The notes under the pieces were generated by a model. It had not been told where the DNA came from, made no database searches, and saw nothing but the letters and a program-made list of their open reading frames with translations. From Streptomyces sp. CMB-StM0423 (lineage in GTDB: Bacteria; Actinomycetota; Actinomycetes; Streptomycetales; Streptomycetaceae): a DNA stretch of 64,000 nucleotides. How positions within the stretch are numbered: position 1 is the stretch's first letter; each line of letters opens with the position of its first letter. The stretch spans positions 124,001 to 188,000 of the forward strand of contig NZ_CP025407.1 of the NCBI RefSeq assembly GCF_002847285.1, read 5' to 3'. This document shows positions 42,209 through 50,431 of this stretch, in pieces. The translations under genes were made by a program, and so were the position numbers.

Positions 42209-42499
42209 TTGATCCGACGCGAGAGCTACTGCGGCGGCCGGCTGGTGAAGGAGGTCGAGCAGGTGCGCGACGACCGCGCACCCTCGGGCTTAGCGGCGCC
42301 GGCCGGCGACGGGCCCGCGCTGTGGCTGCTGGACGGCGAGCGCGTGGAGCCCGCGGAGGCGGAGGCGTTCTGGGTGGTGTGGACATCGGTCCGGCGGCGG
42401 CATCCGCTGGGCGAGACGGCGCGGAGCTGGCCGGTGGTCACGATCGGGTGCGCCATCGTGCTGTGGCTGGTGACGATGGTGCTGACGCAGTTCGGTTGA
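42209..42499 (+). CDS. Small hypothetical protein with one C-terminal membrane helix
   Basis: The 96-residue protein (from the TTG at 42209, preceded by GAGAGGA) has a soluble N-terminal part (IRRESYCGGRLVKEVEQVRD, then WLLDGERVEPAEAEAFWVVWTSV) and a single transmembrane helix VVTIGCAIVLWLVTMVLTQFG at the end, so it is a tail-anchored type membrane protein. A GTG at 42164 is an alternative start without a clear binding site. An in-frame TTA at 42290-42292 suggests bldA dependence. I do not recognise the family. Confidence 0.6.
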   Translation: MIRRESYCGGRLVKEVEQVRDDRAPSGLAAPAGDGPALWLLDGERVEPAEAEAFWVVWTSVRRRHPLGETARSWPVVTIGCAIVLWLVTMVLTQFG

Positions 42500-42517
42500 G
42501 GGGCGTACGGGCCGGGT

Positions 42518-42549
42518 GCCCGGCGCTGCGGCGGCCGGCGGCGCCGGGC
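42518..42549. terminator. Hairpin between convergent genes
   Basis: GCCCGGCGC (42518-42526) and GCGCCGGGC (42541-42549) form a perfect 9-bp stem with a 14-base loop that can itself pair. It lies in the 52-bp gap between the converging small membrane-protein gene and the anti-sigma gene, so it can serve both. Confidence 0.55.
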
Positions 42550-42551
42550 GA

Positions 42552-43505
42552 TCAGTCGTCCTCGTCGCCCTCGTCGCCCTCGTCGCCTTCGTCGCCTTCG
42601 TCGTCCTCACCATGGCCGCCGTCGCTTCCGCTATTGCTGCTGCCGTGGTCGCTTTGGCCGCCGTCGCCGAAGTGCTTCGCGCAGAAGCCGGCGACGGCCT
42701 CCTCTCCGCCGGCCTCGCGGACGAGCCGGTTCCAGGACCTGTTGTCGTTGACCGGGCCCCCGCCGTCGCGTTCGGCGCGGAACATCTCGCACTGCCGCTC
42801 CACCGAGTTGCCCGGCGCGCCCTGCTCCTCGCCCTGGCCGGAGCCGCCCTGGCCGGCGTCCTCGTCCTGCGTGCCGTCCGGCTCGGCGGCGCCGCCGGCG
42901 CCGGGGGCGGTGCCGGTGTCCGGCTCGTCGCGTCTGCCCTCGGGTCTGTCGTCCAGCCTGTTGCCGCCCGCGGACGCGGCCCCCTCGTTGGCGTAGTCGC
43001 CGCCGGTGGGGCCCGGTTCCGGTGTGGCCATCGGCGAGACGGCGGGTCCCGTGGAGGGGCCGGGAGTGTCGGGAGCCGTACGCAGGATCGCGCCGGCCCC
43101 GAGCGCGACGCCGCCGAGCACGCAGCCGGCCGCGGTGACCGCGGCGGCGGTGCGCAGGCGCCGCAGCCGCCGGGGCGTACGGCGTACGGGAACGGCACCC
43201 GCGGCGGACGGCGCGAGCCGCACCACCGGCTCGGCGGGCACCCGCCGCCCCGGCACGCGGGACTCGCAGCCGGGGCGGGAGCCGTTCGCGGCGCGGAACG
43301 CGGCCAGCGCCGCCCGCTCCCCCGGCAGTTCGGTGTCGAGCGCCGGGCGGCCGGCGCGGGCCGCGGTGTCCAGCAGCGCGGCCAGCCGCTCGGCGGTGTC
43401 CCGGTCGGCGGGCGGCAGCGCGGGCCCGGCGTCCAACTGCTCGCCGGCGAACAGCCGCTCGGCGGCGCGCTGGTCGAGCCAGGTGTTCCGGTCGTCGTCG
43501 CCCAT
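42552..43505 (-). CDS. Probable anti-sigma factor, single-pass membrane protein
   Basis: The 317-residue protein has an N-terminal cytoplasmic part (GDDDRNTWLDQRAAERLFAGEQ, with DRDTAERLAALLDTAARAG), a membrane helix AAAVTAAGCVLGGVALGAGAIL near residues 120-142, and a long Gly/Glu/Pro-rich outer region ending in a run of DEG repeats. Its ATG overlaps the stop of the sigma-like gene by one base (TGATG), the usual coupling of ECF sigma factors and their anti-sigma partners. No zinc-binding HxxxCxxC motif is visible, so it is not a standard ZAS protein; the assignment rests on context and topology. Confidence 0.65.
   Translation of the reverse strand: MGDDDRNTWLDQRAAERLFAGEQLDAGPALPPADRDTAERLAALLDTAARAGRPALDTELPGERAALAAFRAANGSRPGCESRVPGRRVPAEPVVRLAPSAAGAVPVRRTPRRLRRLRTAAAVTAAGCVLGGVALGAGAILRTAPDTPGPSTGPAVSPMATPEPGPTGGDYANEGAASAGGNRLDDRPEGRRDEPDTGTAPGAGGAAEPDGTQDEDAGQGGSGQGEEQGAPGNSVERQCEMFRAERDGGGPVNDNRSWNRLVREAGGEEAVAGFCAKHFGDGGQSDHGSSNSGSDGGHGEDDEGDEGDEGDEGDEDD
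42556..42608. repeat. Nine-base tandem repeat encoding an acidic tail
   Basis: Units of TCGTCGCCY are repeated about five to six times. On the minus strand they encode Asp-Glu-Gly repeats at the C-terminus of the anti-sigma-like protein. The near-identity of the units suggests recent slippage, so the repeat number may vary between strains. Confidence 0.8.
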
Positions 43506-44092
43506 CACATACCCCTGAGCATCCACGTGGCCGTGCAGGTCGCGTCACCTGCCGGTGCGCCCGCCGGACAGGCGCCGGCCGCGGCGTCGCCGAGCTGGTC
43601 CGCCAGCAGGCGCAGACCGCGCAGGGTGGCGGAGCGGGCCGCGGCGGGGCTCGTGCCGAGCACGTAGGCGGCTCGCTCGGCGTCCAGCCCCACGATCGCC
43701 CGCAGCGCGACGGCGTCGGCTTCCGCGCGCGGCAGCCAGGCGATCAGGGCAAGGGTACGCCCGCCGTCAGGACGCCCCGGGACCCCCTCGGGCCGCGGGC
43801 CGCCGGGGCGGTCGCGGAGGTGCGCGAGCGCGCGGGCGCGGGCGAGGCGGGCGCACCAGGCGCGAAAGCTCAGGGCGTCGCCGTCGAACGCGCGCAGATC
43901 GCGGGCGATGTCCTGCCAGGCCCCCGCGGTGACCTCCTCCGCGTCGCCGTCGCCCGCGGCGTCGCCGACGAGGGTGCCGACGTAGCGGACGAGGCAGGGG
44001 TGCACGGATCTGTACAGATGCACGAACGCGGTCTCGTCGCCGGCCTGTGCGGCGCGTATCGCCTCCGCGAACGGTGCGTCAGCTTCTGCCAT
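43505..44092 (-). CDS. ECF-type sigma factor
   Basis: The 195-residue protein has region 2 (IRAAQAGDETAFVHLYRSVHPCLVRYVGTLVGD, then AEEVTAGAWQDIARDLRAFDG) and region 4 (LPRAEADAVALRAIVGLDAERAAYVLGTSPAAARSATLRGLRLL), the two conserved parts of extracytoplasmic-function sigma factors. It directs RNA polymerase to stress promoters when released by its anti-sigma partner, encoded by the overlapping downstream gene. The last 25 residues include three Cys residues and form an extra tail. A 245-bp region upstream holds its promoter. Confidence 0.85.
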   Translation of the reverse strand: MAEADAPFAEAIRAAQAGDETAFVHLYRSVHPCLVRYVGTLVGDAAGDGDAEEVTAGAWQDIARDLRAFDGDALSFRAWCARLARARALAHLRDRPGGPRPEGVPGRPDGGRTLALIAWLPRAEADAVALRAIVGLDAERAAYVLGTSPAAARSATLRGLRLLADQLGDAAAGACPAGAPAGDATCTATWMLRGM

Positions 44093-44134
44093 GCCGGGTC
44101 AGCCGGTCCGTGGCCCGCTGGCCGGGCGCATACA

Positions 44135-44169
44135 GAACGGATCCATTCGGTAAGCACCCCCCAGGTGCT
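44135..44169. promoter_or_regulatory. Palindromes upstream of the ECF sigma gene
   Basis: GAACGGATCCATTC (44135-44148, 12 of 14 bases symmetric) and AGCACC-N5-GGTGCT (44153-44169) lie side by side 43-77 bp upstream of the sigma start. The string ACCGAATGG occurs here on the minus strand (44143-44151) and again on the plus strand at 44301-44309, which could mark sigma-dependent autoregulatory promoter elements. No promoter was assigned with confidence. Confidence 0.4.
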
Positions 44170-44337
44170 GGTTTATCGGGAGGCCGACCACATTCCTTCG
44201 CTGTCCGCCCGCGCGGAAGAGCACGCTACGGCCCGCCGCTGGATCGCGTCCAGTCCGCGGACACCCGGCCACACCGCTTGGGACGTAAGGGAGTTCTTGC
44301 ACCGAATGGGTCGTGTGCGGGGCGGTCGCCCGGATGG

Positions 44338-44964
44338 TCACTGATCTTCTTCCGATCGCCCGCGGCCGCCGCCGAGGCCGTCGAGGAGCTGGCGTACGAG
44401 GGTGGCGGCGAGGTCGTCGGCGAGCGGGGCGTGGCCGAGGAGCAGCCGGTGGTAGACGGGTGCGAAGAGCTGGTCGAGGGCGGCGGCGACGTCGGTGTCC
44501 GGCCGCAGTTCGCCGCGGGCCACGGCGTCGTGGAGCAGCCGTGCGCAGGCGGCGCGCCGCGGGCCCACCCACCGCTCGTCGAGCGCGGTACGGATGCCGG
44601 GATCGGCCTGCGCGGCGGCGGCGAGGTCGGCCACCAGGGGACCGGCGGCGGTGTCGCGCACGATCCGGACGAGCGCGCCGGCCTCGGCGGCGAGGGCGTC
44701 GGCGAGGCTCGTGCCGGCGGCCGGCCGGGCGGGCGGGTCCCCGGTGACGTGCGCCAGGCTGTCGAGCATCACGTGCCCGCGCGTGGGCCACCACTTGTAG
44801 ACCGTCGACTTGCTGACCCGCGCCCGGGCGGCGATCGCCTCCATGGTGACCGCCTGCACCCCGCCGGCCACCAGCAGTTCCGTGGCGGCGGCGAGCACCG
44901 CGGCTCTGGCCCGCTCGCTTCGCGGCCGGCCCCGCGGCGCGCGCGGCCCACCCGTTTCGCCCAT
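44338..44964 (-). CDS. TetR-family transcriptional regulator
   Basis: The 208-residue protein has the TetR helix-turn-helix (RARAAVLAAATELLVAGGVQAVTMEAIAARARVSKSTVYKWWPTRGHVMLDSLAH, residues 18-72) and a helical ligand-binding domain with a TetR_C-type ending (LDQLFAPVYHRLLLGHAPLADDLAATLVRQLLDGL). The ATG at 44964 is 60 bp from the divergent aldo-keto reductase gene, which it most likely represses. The effector is presumably an aldehyde or ketone substrate of the reductase, which is inference. Confidence 0.9.
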   Translation of the reverse strand: MGETGGPRAPRGRPRSERARAAVLAAATELLVAGGVQAVTMEAIAARARVSKSTVYKWWPTRGHVMLDSLAHVTGDPPARPAAGTSLADALAAEAGALVRIVRDTAAGPLVADLAAAAQADPGIRTALDERWVGPRRAACARLLHDAVARGELRPDTDVAAALDQLFAPVYHRLLLGHAPLADDLAATLVRQLLDGLGGGRGRSEEDQ

Positions 44965-44983
44965 GCCCGCCTCCGGCGTCCGC

Positions 44984-45010
44984 CTTATACTGAACGCACC
45001 GTACGATAAA
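44984..45010. promoter_or_regulatory. Promoter and imperfect operator between TetR and aldo-keto reductase genes
   Basis: TATACT at 44986-44991 is a consensus-like -10 hexamer. It overlaps an imperfect inverted repeat with half-sites TTATACTGAACG and CGTACGATAAA, which match as TTAT-C-G-ACG with a one-base offset. This is where a TetR repressor would be expected to act on both divergent genes. Confidence 0.45.
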
Positions 45011-45024
45011 GGGAAGGAGCACGT

Positions 45025-45855
45025 GTGACCAGCGTCCCGGTCCGCAGGCTCAACGACGGTACGAAGCTCCCCGCCCTCGGCCTCGGCACGTACCCGATGG
45101 ACGACGCGCAGGCCGAGCGGGCGGTCGCCACCGCCCTGGAGACCGGCTACCGGCTGGTCGACACCGCGCTCAACTACGGCAACGAGACGGGCACAGGCCG
45201 CGGCATCGCCCGCAGCGGCGTGCCGCGTCAGGACGTCGTGGTCACCACCAAGCTCCCCGGCCGCCACCACGGCTACGAGCAGACGCTCGCCTCCTTCGAG
45301 GAGTCCCGCAGGCGGCTGGGCGTGGGCTACGTCGACCTCTACCTGATCCACTGGCCGCTGCCCCGCGTGGACCTGTACACCGACTCCTGGCGCGCGATGA
45401 TCAAGCTGCGCGAGGAGGACCTCGTACGCTCCATCGGCGTCTCCAACTTCACCGTCGCCCAACTCGACCGGCTGGAGCGGGAGACCGGCGTGCTGCCCGC
45501 GGTCAACCAGATCGAGCTGCACCCGCACTTCCCGCAGGAGGAGCTGCGCTCGTACCACGCCGGGAAGGGCATCGTCACGGAGAGCTGGAGCCCGCTGGGC
45601 CGCGGCACCGACGTGCTGCGCGACGCGTCGATCGCGCGGGTGGCCGAGGCGCACGGCGTGACGCCCGCCCAGGCGGTGCTGCGCTGGCACGCGCAGCTCG
45701 ACGCGGTGCCCATCCCGAAGTCCGCGGATCCCGCGCGGCAGCGGGAGAACCTCGGCGTCTTCGGCTTCGAGCTGTCGGCCGCCGAGATGGCCGCGGTCGC
45801 CGGCCGGCCGCAGCGGCGCGTGGGCGGCGACCCGGACGCACACGAGGAGTTGTGA
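45025..45855 (+). CDS. Aldo-keto reductase (AKR5-type)
   Basis: The 276-residue NADPH-dependent reductase has the complete AKR catalytic tetrad: Asp46 and Tyr51 in RLVDTALNYGNE, Lys76 in VVTTKLPG, and His109 in DLYLIHWPLP. The cofactor motif IPKSADPARQRENLGVFGFEL is also present. It reduces aldehydes or ketones, with substrate open. The GTG start follows AAGGAG. It is divergent from the TetR gene and lies 58 bp before a beta-hydroxyacid-dehydrogenase-like gene, so the two may form one operon. Confidence 0.93.
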   Translation: MTSVPVRRLNDGTKLPALGLGTYPMDDAQAERAVATALETGYRLVDTALNYGNETGTGRGIARSGVPRQDVVVTTKLPGRHHGYEQTLASFEESRRRLGVGYVDLYLIHWPLPRVDLYTDSWRAMIKLREEDLVRSIGVSNFTVAQLDRLERETGVLPAVNQIELHPHFPQEELRSYHAGKGIVTESWSPLGRGTDVLRDASIARVAEAHGVTPAQAVLRWHAQLDAVPIPKSADPARQRENLGVFGFELSAAEMAAVAGRPQRRVGGDPDAHEEL

Positions 45856-45913
45856 CCCGCGGTCCGTCAGGTACGGCGCCGCGCAGCCGAGCAATGACAG
45901 AGGAGTCCGCAAG

Positions 45914-46786
45914 GTGAAAGCAGCAGTACTGGGAACGGGCGTGATGGGCGCGGGCATGGCGCGCTCGCTGCTCCGCGAAGGCGTCGAGGTGACCGTCTGG
46001 AACCGCACGCCGGAGCGCGCGCAGCCGCTCGCCGCCGACGGCGCGCGGGTCGCGCCGAGCGCGGCGGAGGCGGTGCGCGACGCCGACGCGGTACTGATCG
46101 CGCTGTACGACGCGGACGCCGTGCTCGCCGTCCTGGGCGACGCGCTGGCGGCGTCGCCCGGGGACACCGTGTGGGTGCAGACGGCCACCGTCGGCCCCGA
46201 GGGGACCCGCGGGGCCGCGGAGCTGGCCGCGCAGGCGGGGCGCACCCTGGTCGAGGCCATGCTGCTGGGCACCAGGCAGCCCGCGGAGACCGGCCGGCTG
46301 ACGCTGCTGACGGCGGGCGATCCGGCCGTCTTCGCCCGGATCGAGCCGCTGACGGCGGCCATCTCGGTGAAGACCGTGTGGACGGGTCCCGAGGTCGGCG
46401 CGGGTACGGCGCTGAAGCTGGCGTGCAACGCCTGGATCGCCTCGATCACGGCGGCGGCGGCCCAGTCGCTCGCCCTGGCCGGGGCGCTCGGGCTGGACCC
46501 GAAGCTGTTCCTCGCGGCCATCGAGGGCGCGCCCGCGGACTGCGGGTACGCGCACGCGAAGGGCGAGGGGATGCTCGCGGGCTCGTACGAGCCGCAGTTC
46601 GCGCTCGACGCCGCGCTGAAGGACGTCGACCTGATCGACGGCGCGGCCCGCGCCGCGGGAGTCGACACGACGCTGCTGGCGGCGCTGCGCGGGCTGTACG
46701 GGGAGGCGTCGGCGGCGGGGCACGGCCGCGATGACGTGGCGGCGGTGTACACGAGCTTCCGCGGGCCGGGCGGCGCGGGGAGCTGA
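45914..46786 (+). CDS. NAD(P)-dependent 3-hydroxyisobutyrate dehydrogenase-like oxidoreductase
   Basis: The 290-residue protein begins with a Rossmann motif (MKAAVLGTGVMGAGMARSLLREGVEVTVWNRTPER) that ends in an Arg-rich turn typical of NADPH preference. It carries the family lysine in GTALKLACNAWIASI (GxxxKxxxN). The long C-terminal helical domain for dimerisation is present. The group includes hydroxyisobutyrate, glyoxylate/succinic-semialdehyde and imine reductases. The GTG start at 45914 follows GAGGAG. It probably shares a transcript with the upstream aldo-keto reductase. Confidence 0.88.
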   Translation: MKAAVLGTGVMGAGMARSLLREGVEVTVWNRTPERAQPLAADGARVAPSAAEAVRDADAVLIALYDADAVLAVLGDALAASPGDTVWVQTATVGPEGTRGAAELAAQAGRTLVEAMLLGTRQPAETGRLTLLTAGDPAVFARIEPLTAAISVKTVWTGPEVGAGTALKLACNAWIASITAAAAQSLALAGALGLDPKLFLAAIEGAPADCGYAHAKGEGMLAGSYEPQFALDAALKDVDLIDGAARAAGVDTTLLAALRGLYGEASAAGHGRDDVAAVYTSFRGPGGAGS

Positions 46787-46932
46787 GCGGGCACAGGCAC
46801 AAGCACAGGCACGGGCGGCGGTACGAGCCCGGCGTGGCCCTCGTACGGGCCGGGCGGCGGCACGGCGCCGCTGCCCGCCCGGCGGCCGGGGGCCGGCGCG
46901 TACCGCCGGGCGGGTGTGGCGGTGGCCGGGGC

Positions 46933-47991
46933 TCAGCCGCCGTAGACGGTGGCCTCCTTCGCGGTGGCCGCGATGCCGTCCTGGCCCTGGAAGAAGCGCC
47001 GCCCCCAGTCCGTCAGCGCGGCCGGGTCGAAGTTCCGCACCATGTCGAGGTATTCGACGCCGCCGCCGTTGCCGCTGTACGACCAGCCCAGATAGCCGAG
47101 GCCCAGCTCCCGGGTGAGGCGCATGACGGCGTCCTCGTCGGGGTTGCCGTCGGAGTGATCATGCCCGAACTCCCCGACCGCGATGGGCAGTCCGGCCTCG
47201 GTGAACGACGTCAGGTAGTCCTCGATCTCCGCGGCGGTGTCGTAGACGCCGTACATGTGGACCGAGAAGAGCGTGTCGCCCTGCGGGTCGGAGTCGGCGA
47301 CGGCGCGCGCGTTGCCGCGCATGGTGTTCGTCCAGTCCTGGCCCCAGTTGGGGGCGTCGGCCATCAGGGTGTGCCGCAGTCCGGCGGCGCGCAGCTTGGC
47401 GATGGCGCCCCGGGTGTCGGCGGTCCAGCGCTCGTAGCCCCGGTTGCCGTGCGGCTCGTTGCCGAGGTTGACGATGACGTAGTCCTCCTCGCCGGCGAGG
47501 GCGTCGCGGACGCTGATCCAGTAGTCGGCGGCGCGGTCGAGCGAGACGGCGGCGCCCTCCTCGCCGTAGCCGGTGGTGTCGTGGACCTCCAGCACGCAGA
47601 TCAGGCGGTTCGCCTTGCACTGCGAGACAACGTTGTCGACGTCGGCGGTGTCGCTGCGCGGCCAGCGGTCGCCGGTGGCCAGGACCACGCGCACGCTGTT
47701 CGCGCCCAGTTGCTTGATCTCGCGCAGCGAGTCCAGCTCGCCGGTGTACCAGGCGTGCGGGTGGTTCACGCCGCGCAGCACGAAGTCGCTGCCGTTGCCC
47801 TCCAGCAGCCGGCCGCCCTCGGTGTGCAGCCCCACGGCCGCGGCGGCGGGCTCGGCCTGCGCGCCGGTACCGAACCCGGCGACGGCGGCGGCCAGGCCGA
47901 GCAGGGCGGCGAGCAGGGCGCGTCCGGTACGGGTCCCGCCGCGCCGGCGGCGTCCGCGAGCGGTGGGGGGTGTGGTTCTCGGTGCGCTCAT
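46933..47991 (-). CDS. Secreted GH5-family glycosidase (mannanase/endoglucanase type)
   Basis: The 352-residue enzyme has a Sec or Tat-like signal (basic RRRRGG then LLAALLGLAAAVAGFGTGAQA) and a GH5 TIM barrel with acid/base Glu179 in VNLGNEPHGN and nucleophile Glu274 in IAVGEFGHDHS. The opening HTEGGRLLEGNGSDFVLRGVNHPHAWY and VLEVHDTTGYG are typical of the beta-mannanase-like subfamily. It hydrolyses beta-1,4-linked plant polysaccharide outside the cell. The ATG at 47991 follows GAGGAG, and a perfect CebR box is centred about 40 bp upstream. Confidence 0.92.
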   Translation of the reverse strand: MSAPRTTPPTARGRRRRGGTRTGRALLAALLGLAAAVAGFGTGAQAEPAAAAVGLHTEGGRLLEGNGSDFVLRGVNHPHAWYTGELDSLREIKQLGANSVRVVLATGDRWPRSDTADVDNVVSQCKANRLICVLEVHDTTGYGEEGAAVSLDRAADYWISVRDALAGEEDYVIVNLGNEPHGNRGYERWTADTRGAIAKLRAAGLRHTLMADAPNWGQDWTNTMRGNARAVADSDPQGDTLFSVHMYGVYDTAAEIEDYLTSFTEAGLPIAVGEFGHDHSDGNPDEDAVMRLTRELGLGYLGWSYSGNGGGVEYLDMVRNFDPAALTDWGRRFFQGQDGIAATAKEATVYGG

Positions 47992-48025
47992 GTGCGGCTC
48001 CTCGCAAGTCGGTTGACGCGGAATT

Positions 48026-48039
48026 TGGGAGCGCTCCCA
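48026..48039. promoter_or_regulatory. CebR-type operator (cello-oligosaccharide-responsive)
   Basis: TGGGAGCGCTCCCA is the exact 14-bp palindrome bound by the cellobiose-responsive repressor CebR in Streptomyces. It lies 35-48 bp upstream of the GH5 start codon, so the gene is predicted to be derepressed by cellobiose or cellotriose. Confidence 0.92.
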
Positions 48040-48174
48040 TACACCCACTCACGGCGGCGCGCGTCAAGGCCCGCGGCAGCGGGCGCCGTCCGCGGCGACG
48101 GAACGCGCCGCGCGCTGTCAGTCGCGGCCGGTAGCGTTCCCGGCGGGATCCCCGGGCCGATCGAGGAGTCGACC

Positions 48175-49554
48175 ATGGCGCAGCCGGAGCACACCGCGGA
48201 CGCCGGGCCGGGCGCGGAGCCCGCCGGCCTCGTGATCGAGGGCTGCACCGCGCTGGTCCACGGCCCCGGCGGCGAGGTGGACTTCGCCGAGGACGCCGGG
48301 ATCGTGATCAGGGACGGCGCCATCGCGGCGGTGACGACGGCGGCGGACGCCGCGCGCGTGCCGGCGGCCGAGCGCATCGACGCCCGCGGCCAGGTCGCCC
48401 TGCCGGGGCTGGTCAACTGCCATACGCACGCGCCGATGGTCTTCCTGCGCGGGTTCGCCGAGGACGTGCCGGTCGAGGAGTGGTTCAACGACTGGATCTG
48501 GCCGGTGGAGAGCAACCTCACCGACCGGGACGTCGAGTTGGGCGCGCTGCTGGCCTGCGCCGAGATGATCCGCGGCGGCGTGACGACGTTCGCCGACCAC
48601 TACTTCGCCATGGACCGGGTCGCCGACGCCGTCACGGCCACCGGGCTGCGCGCGGTGCTGGGCCTGGCGTACTTCTCCTCCCAGGGCGCGGAAGGCCGCG
48701 AGCGGTCCCTGGACTTCGCGCTGCGCCGCGCCAGCGGCGCGGACGGCCGGATCACCACGTGCCTGGCGCCGCACGCGCCGTACACCGTGACGGACGACGA
48801 CCTGGCGGCCACGGCCCGGCTCGCGCGGGAGCACGGGCTGCTCGTCCATCTGCACGCCGCGGAGAACCGGGAGCAGACCGAGGCCAGCCTCGCCCGGCAC
48901 GGCCGGACGCCGGTCGAGGTGCTCCAGCGCTGCGGGCTGCTCGACACGGACGTGCTGATCGCGCACGGCACGGGGCTCACGGGCGCCGACATCGAGCTGC
49001 TGGGCCGGGCGCCGGCCGCCGGGGTGGCGACCGCGCCGCGCGGCTATCTGAAGTTCGGCTGGGACACCACGCCCGTGCGCGCGCTGCGGGCGGCCGGCGT
49101 GCCGGTGGGGCTGGCGACCGACGGGGCCGCGTCCAACAACACGCTCGACGTCTGGGAGAGCATGGCGCTCACCGCGCTGGTGCAGAAGTCGGCCGAGCGG
49201 GACGCCACCTGGGCCACCGCGCGCCAGATGCTGCACCACGCGACGACCCAGAGCGCGCGGGTCGTCGGCCTCGGCGACCGGGTGGGTTCGCTGGCGCCCG
49301 GCCGCCGGGCCGACGTGATCCTGGTCGATCTGACGGGGCCGCACACGCAGCCCGTGCACGACCTCGCCGCCACCCTGGTGCACAGCGCCCGCGCGGGCGA
49401 CGTGCGCACGACGATCGTCGACGGCCGGGTCCTCATGCGCGACCGGCGGCTGCTGACCGTCGACGTGCCGGAGGTCGCGGCCGAGCTCGCGCCGCGCCTC
49501 GCGGCGCTGACCGAGCGCGGCCACGGCCGCCGGATCCAGAGCTACGGCACGTAG
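48175..49554 (+). CDS. Amidohydrolase of the MtaD/TrzA (SAH/MTA deaminase) family
   Basis: The 459-residue metal-dependent hydrolase has the amidohydrolase-superfamily barrel with metal ligands in ALPGLVNCHTHAPMVFLRGF (HTH), GLLVHLHAAENREQTEASL and VLIAHGTGLTG, and the late Asp in VGLATDGAASNNTLDVWESM. The MWxxxS/SN pattern and FNDWIWPVESNLTDRDVELGALLACAEMI place it near S-adenosylhomocysteine, 5'-methylthioadenosine or chlorohydrolase-like deaminases. It probably deaminates a purine-like or guanine-like substrate in the cytosol. The ATG at 48175 follows GAGGAG. It is divergent from the GH5 gene and converges with the GH16 gene. Confidence 0.9.
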   Translation: MAQPEHTADAGPGAEPAGLVIEGCTALVHGPGGEVDFAEDAGIVIRDGAIAAVTTAADAARVPAAERIDARGQVALPGLVNCHTHAPMVFLRGFAEDVPVEEWFNDWIWPVESNLTDRDVELGALLACAEMIRGGVTTFADHYFAMDRVADAVTATGLRAVLGLAYFSSQGAEGRERSLDFALRRASGADGRITTCLAPHAPYTVTDDDLAATARLAREHGLLVHLHAAENREQTEASLARHGRTPVEVLQRCGLLDTDVLIAHGTGLTGADIELLGRAPAAGVATAPRGYLKFGWDTTPVRALRAAGVPVGLATDGAASNNTLDVWESMALTALVQKSAERDATWATARQMLHHATTQSARVVGLGDRVGSLAPGRRADVILVDLTGPHTQPVHDLAATLVHSARAGDVRTTIVDGRVLMRDRRLLTVDVPEVAAELAPRLAALTERGHGRRIQSYGT

Positions 49555-49564
49555 GCCCGCGGGG

Positions 49565-50431
49565 CTACTGCGCGGCGTCGGGCGTGGTGACGCGCACGTA
49601 GTCCACGACGAGCTGCTGCGGGAAGGAGGTGCTGCCGTCCGGGTCGCCGGGCCAGTAGCCGCCGACCGCGAGGTTGAGGATCAGGAAGAACGGCTTGTCG
49701 AACACCCACCGCTTGCCGCCGAGGTCGGCGGGCGTGCGCGTCTGGTAGACGTTGCCGTCCACGGACCAGGTGATCTCGTTCGGCGACCAGTCGACGGCGA
49801 AGGTGTGGAAGCCGTCGGCGAACGCCTCGCCGCCGGGCAGCGAGTAGCCGGCCCCGATGCCGCCGGAGCCGGAGTAGTCGGGACCGTGGATCGTGCCGTG
49901 GACGGTGCCCGGCTCGAAGCCGACGTTCTCCATCACGTCGATCTCGCCGCTGGCGGGCCAGCCGACCTGGCCGATGTCGTCGCCGAGCATCCAGAACGCC
50001 GGCCATATGCCCTGCCCGCGCGGCAGCTTCATCCGCGCCTCGACGTGGCCGTACGTGGTGGTGAACCGCCCGGAGGTGTTGAGCCGGGCGGAGGTGTACT
50101 CGCACCGGCCGTACCAGCACTGGTAGTCGCCCGGGTTCTCCTTGCGCGCGGTGATGACCAGGTTGCCCTGGCCGTCGAGCGCGGCGTTGGCGTTGCCCGA
50201 GGTGTAGTACTGCCGCTCGTGGTTGTTGACGTTGTCGCCGGTCTCGGTCAGCCACTTGCCGCCGTCGACGGCGGAACCTGCGGGTCCGTCGAAGTTGTCT
50301 TCGAAGGTCACAGCCTGGGCGCCGTCCGGTGCGGCGCCCGCAGAGCCGGGTGTCCAGCTCAGCCCGGCACAGACGGCCGCGAGCAGCAGGACGGCGGGCG
50401 TACGGCGACGCCGTTTGCTCCGTGAGGTCAT
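49565..50431 (-). CDS. Secreted GH16-family beta-1,3-glucanase (laminarinase-like)
   Basis: The 288-residue enzyme has a signal peptide (KRRRRTPAVLLLAAVCAGLSWTPGSAGA) and the GH16 jelly roll with the catalytic motif WPASGEIDVMENVG (Glu163, Asp165, Glu168). Further family features are DNVNNHERQYYTSGNANAAL near the substrate cleft and ILNLAVGGYWPGDPDGSTSFPQQLVVDYVRV at the end. It cleaves beta-1,3-glucans such as those in fungal walls. It has no carbohydrate-binding module. A dre-like site about 90 bp upstream suggests joint control with chitinolytic genes. Confidence 0.93.
   Translation of the reverse strand: MTSRSKRRRRTPAVLLLAAVCAGLSWTPGSAGAAPDGAQAVTFEDNFDGPAGSAVDGGKWLTETGDNVNNHERQYYTSGNANAALDGQGNLVITARKENPGDYQCWYGRCEYTSARLNTSGRFTTTYGHVEARMKLPRGQGIWPAFWMLGDDIGQVGWPASGEIDVMENVGFEPGTVHGTIHGPDYSGSGGIGAGYSLPGGEAFADGFHTFAVDWSPNEITWSVDGNVYQTRTPADLGGKRWVFDKPFFLILNLAVGGYWPGDPDGSTSFPQQLVVDYVRVTTPDAAQ

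Noticed and set aside
45025..46786. Reductase-dehydrogenase pair as a specialised biosynthetic pathway
   Set aside because: Only two generic oxidoreductases under a TetR regulator; no assembly enzymes nearby to justify that reading.
46795..46822. Short GCACAGGCACAAGCACAGGCAC direct repeats
   Set aside because: Only a few six-base units after the dehydrogenase stop; no array structure or spacer pattern, so not a CRISPR or functional repeat.
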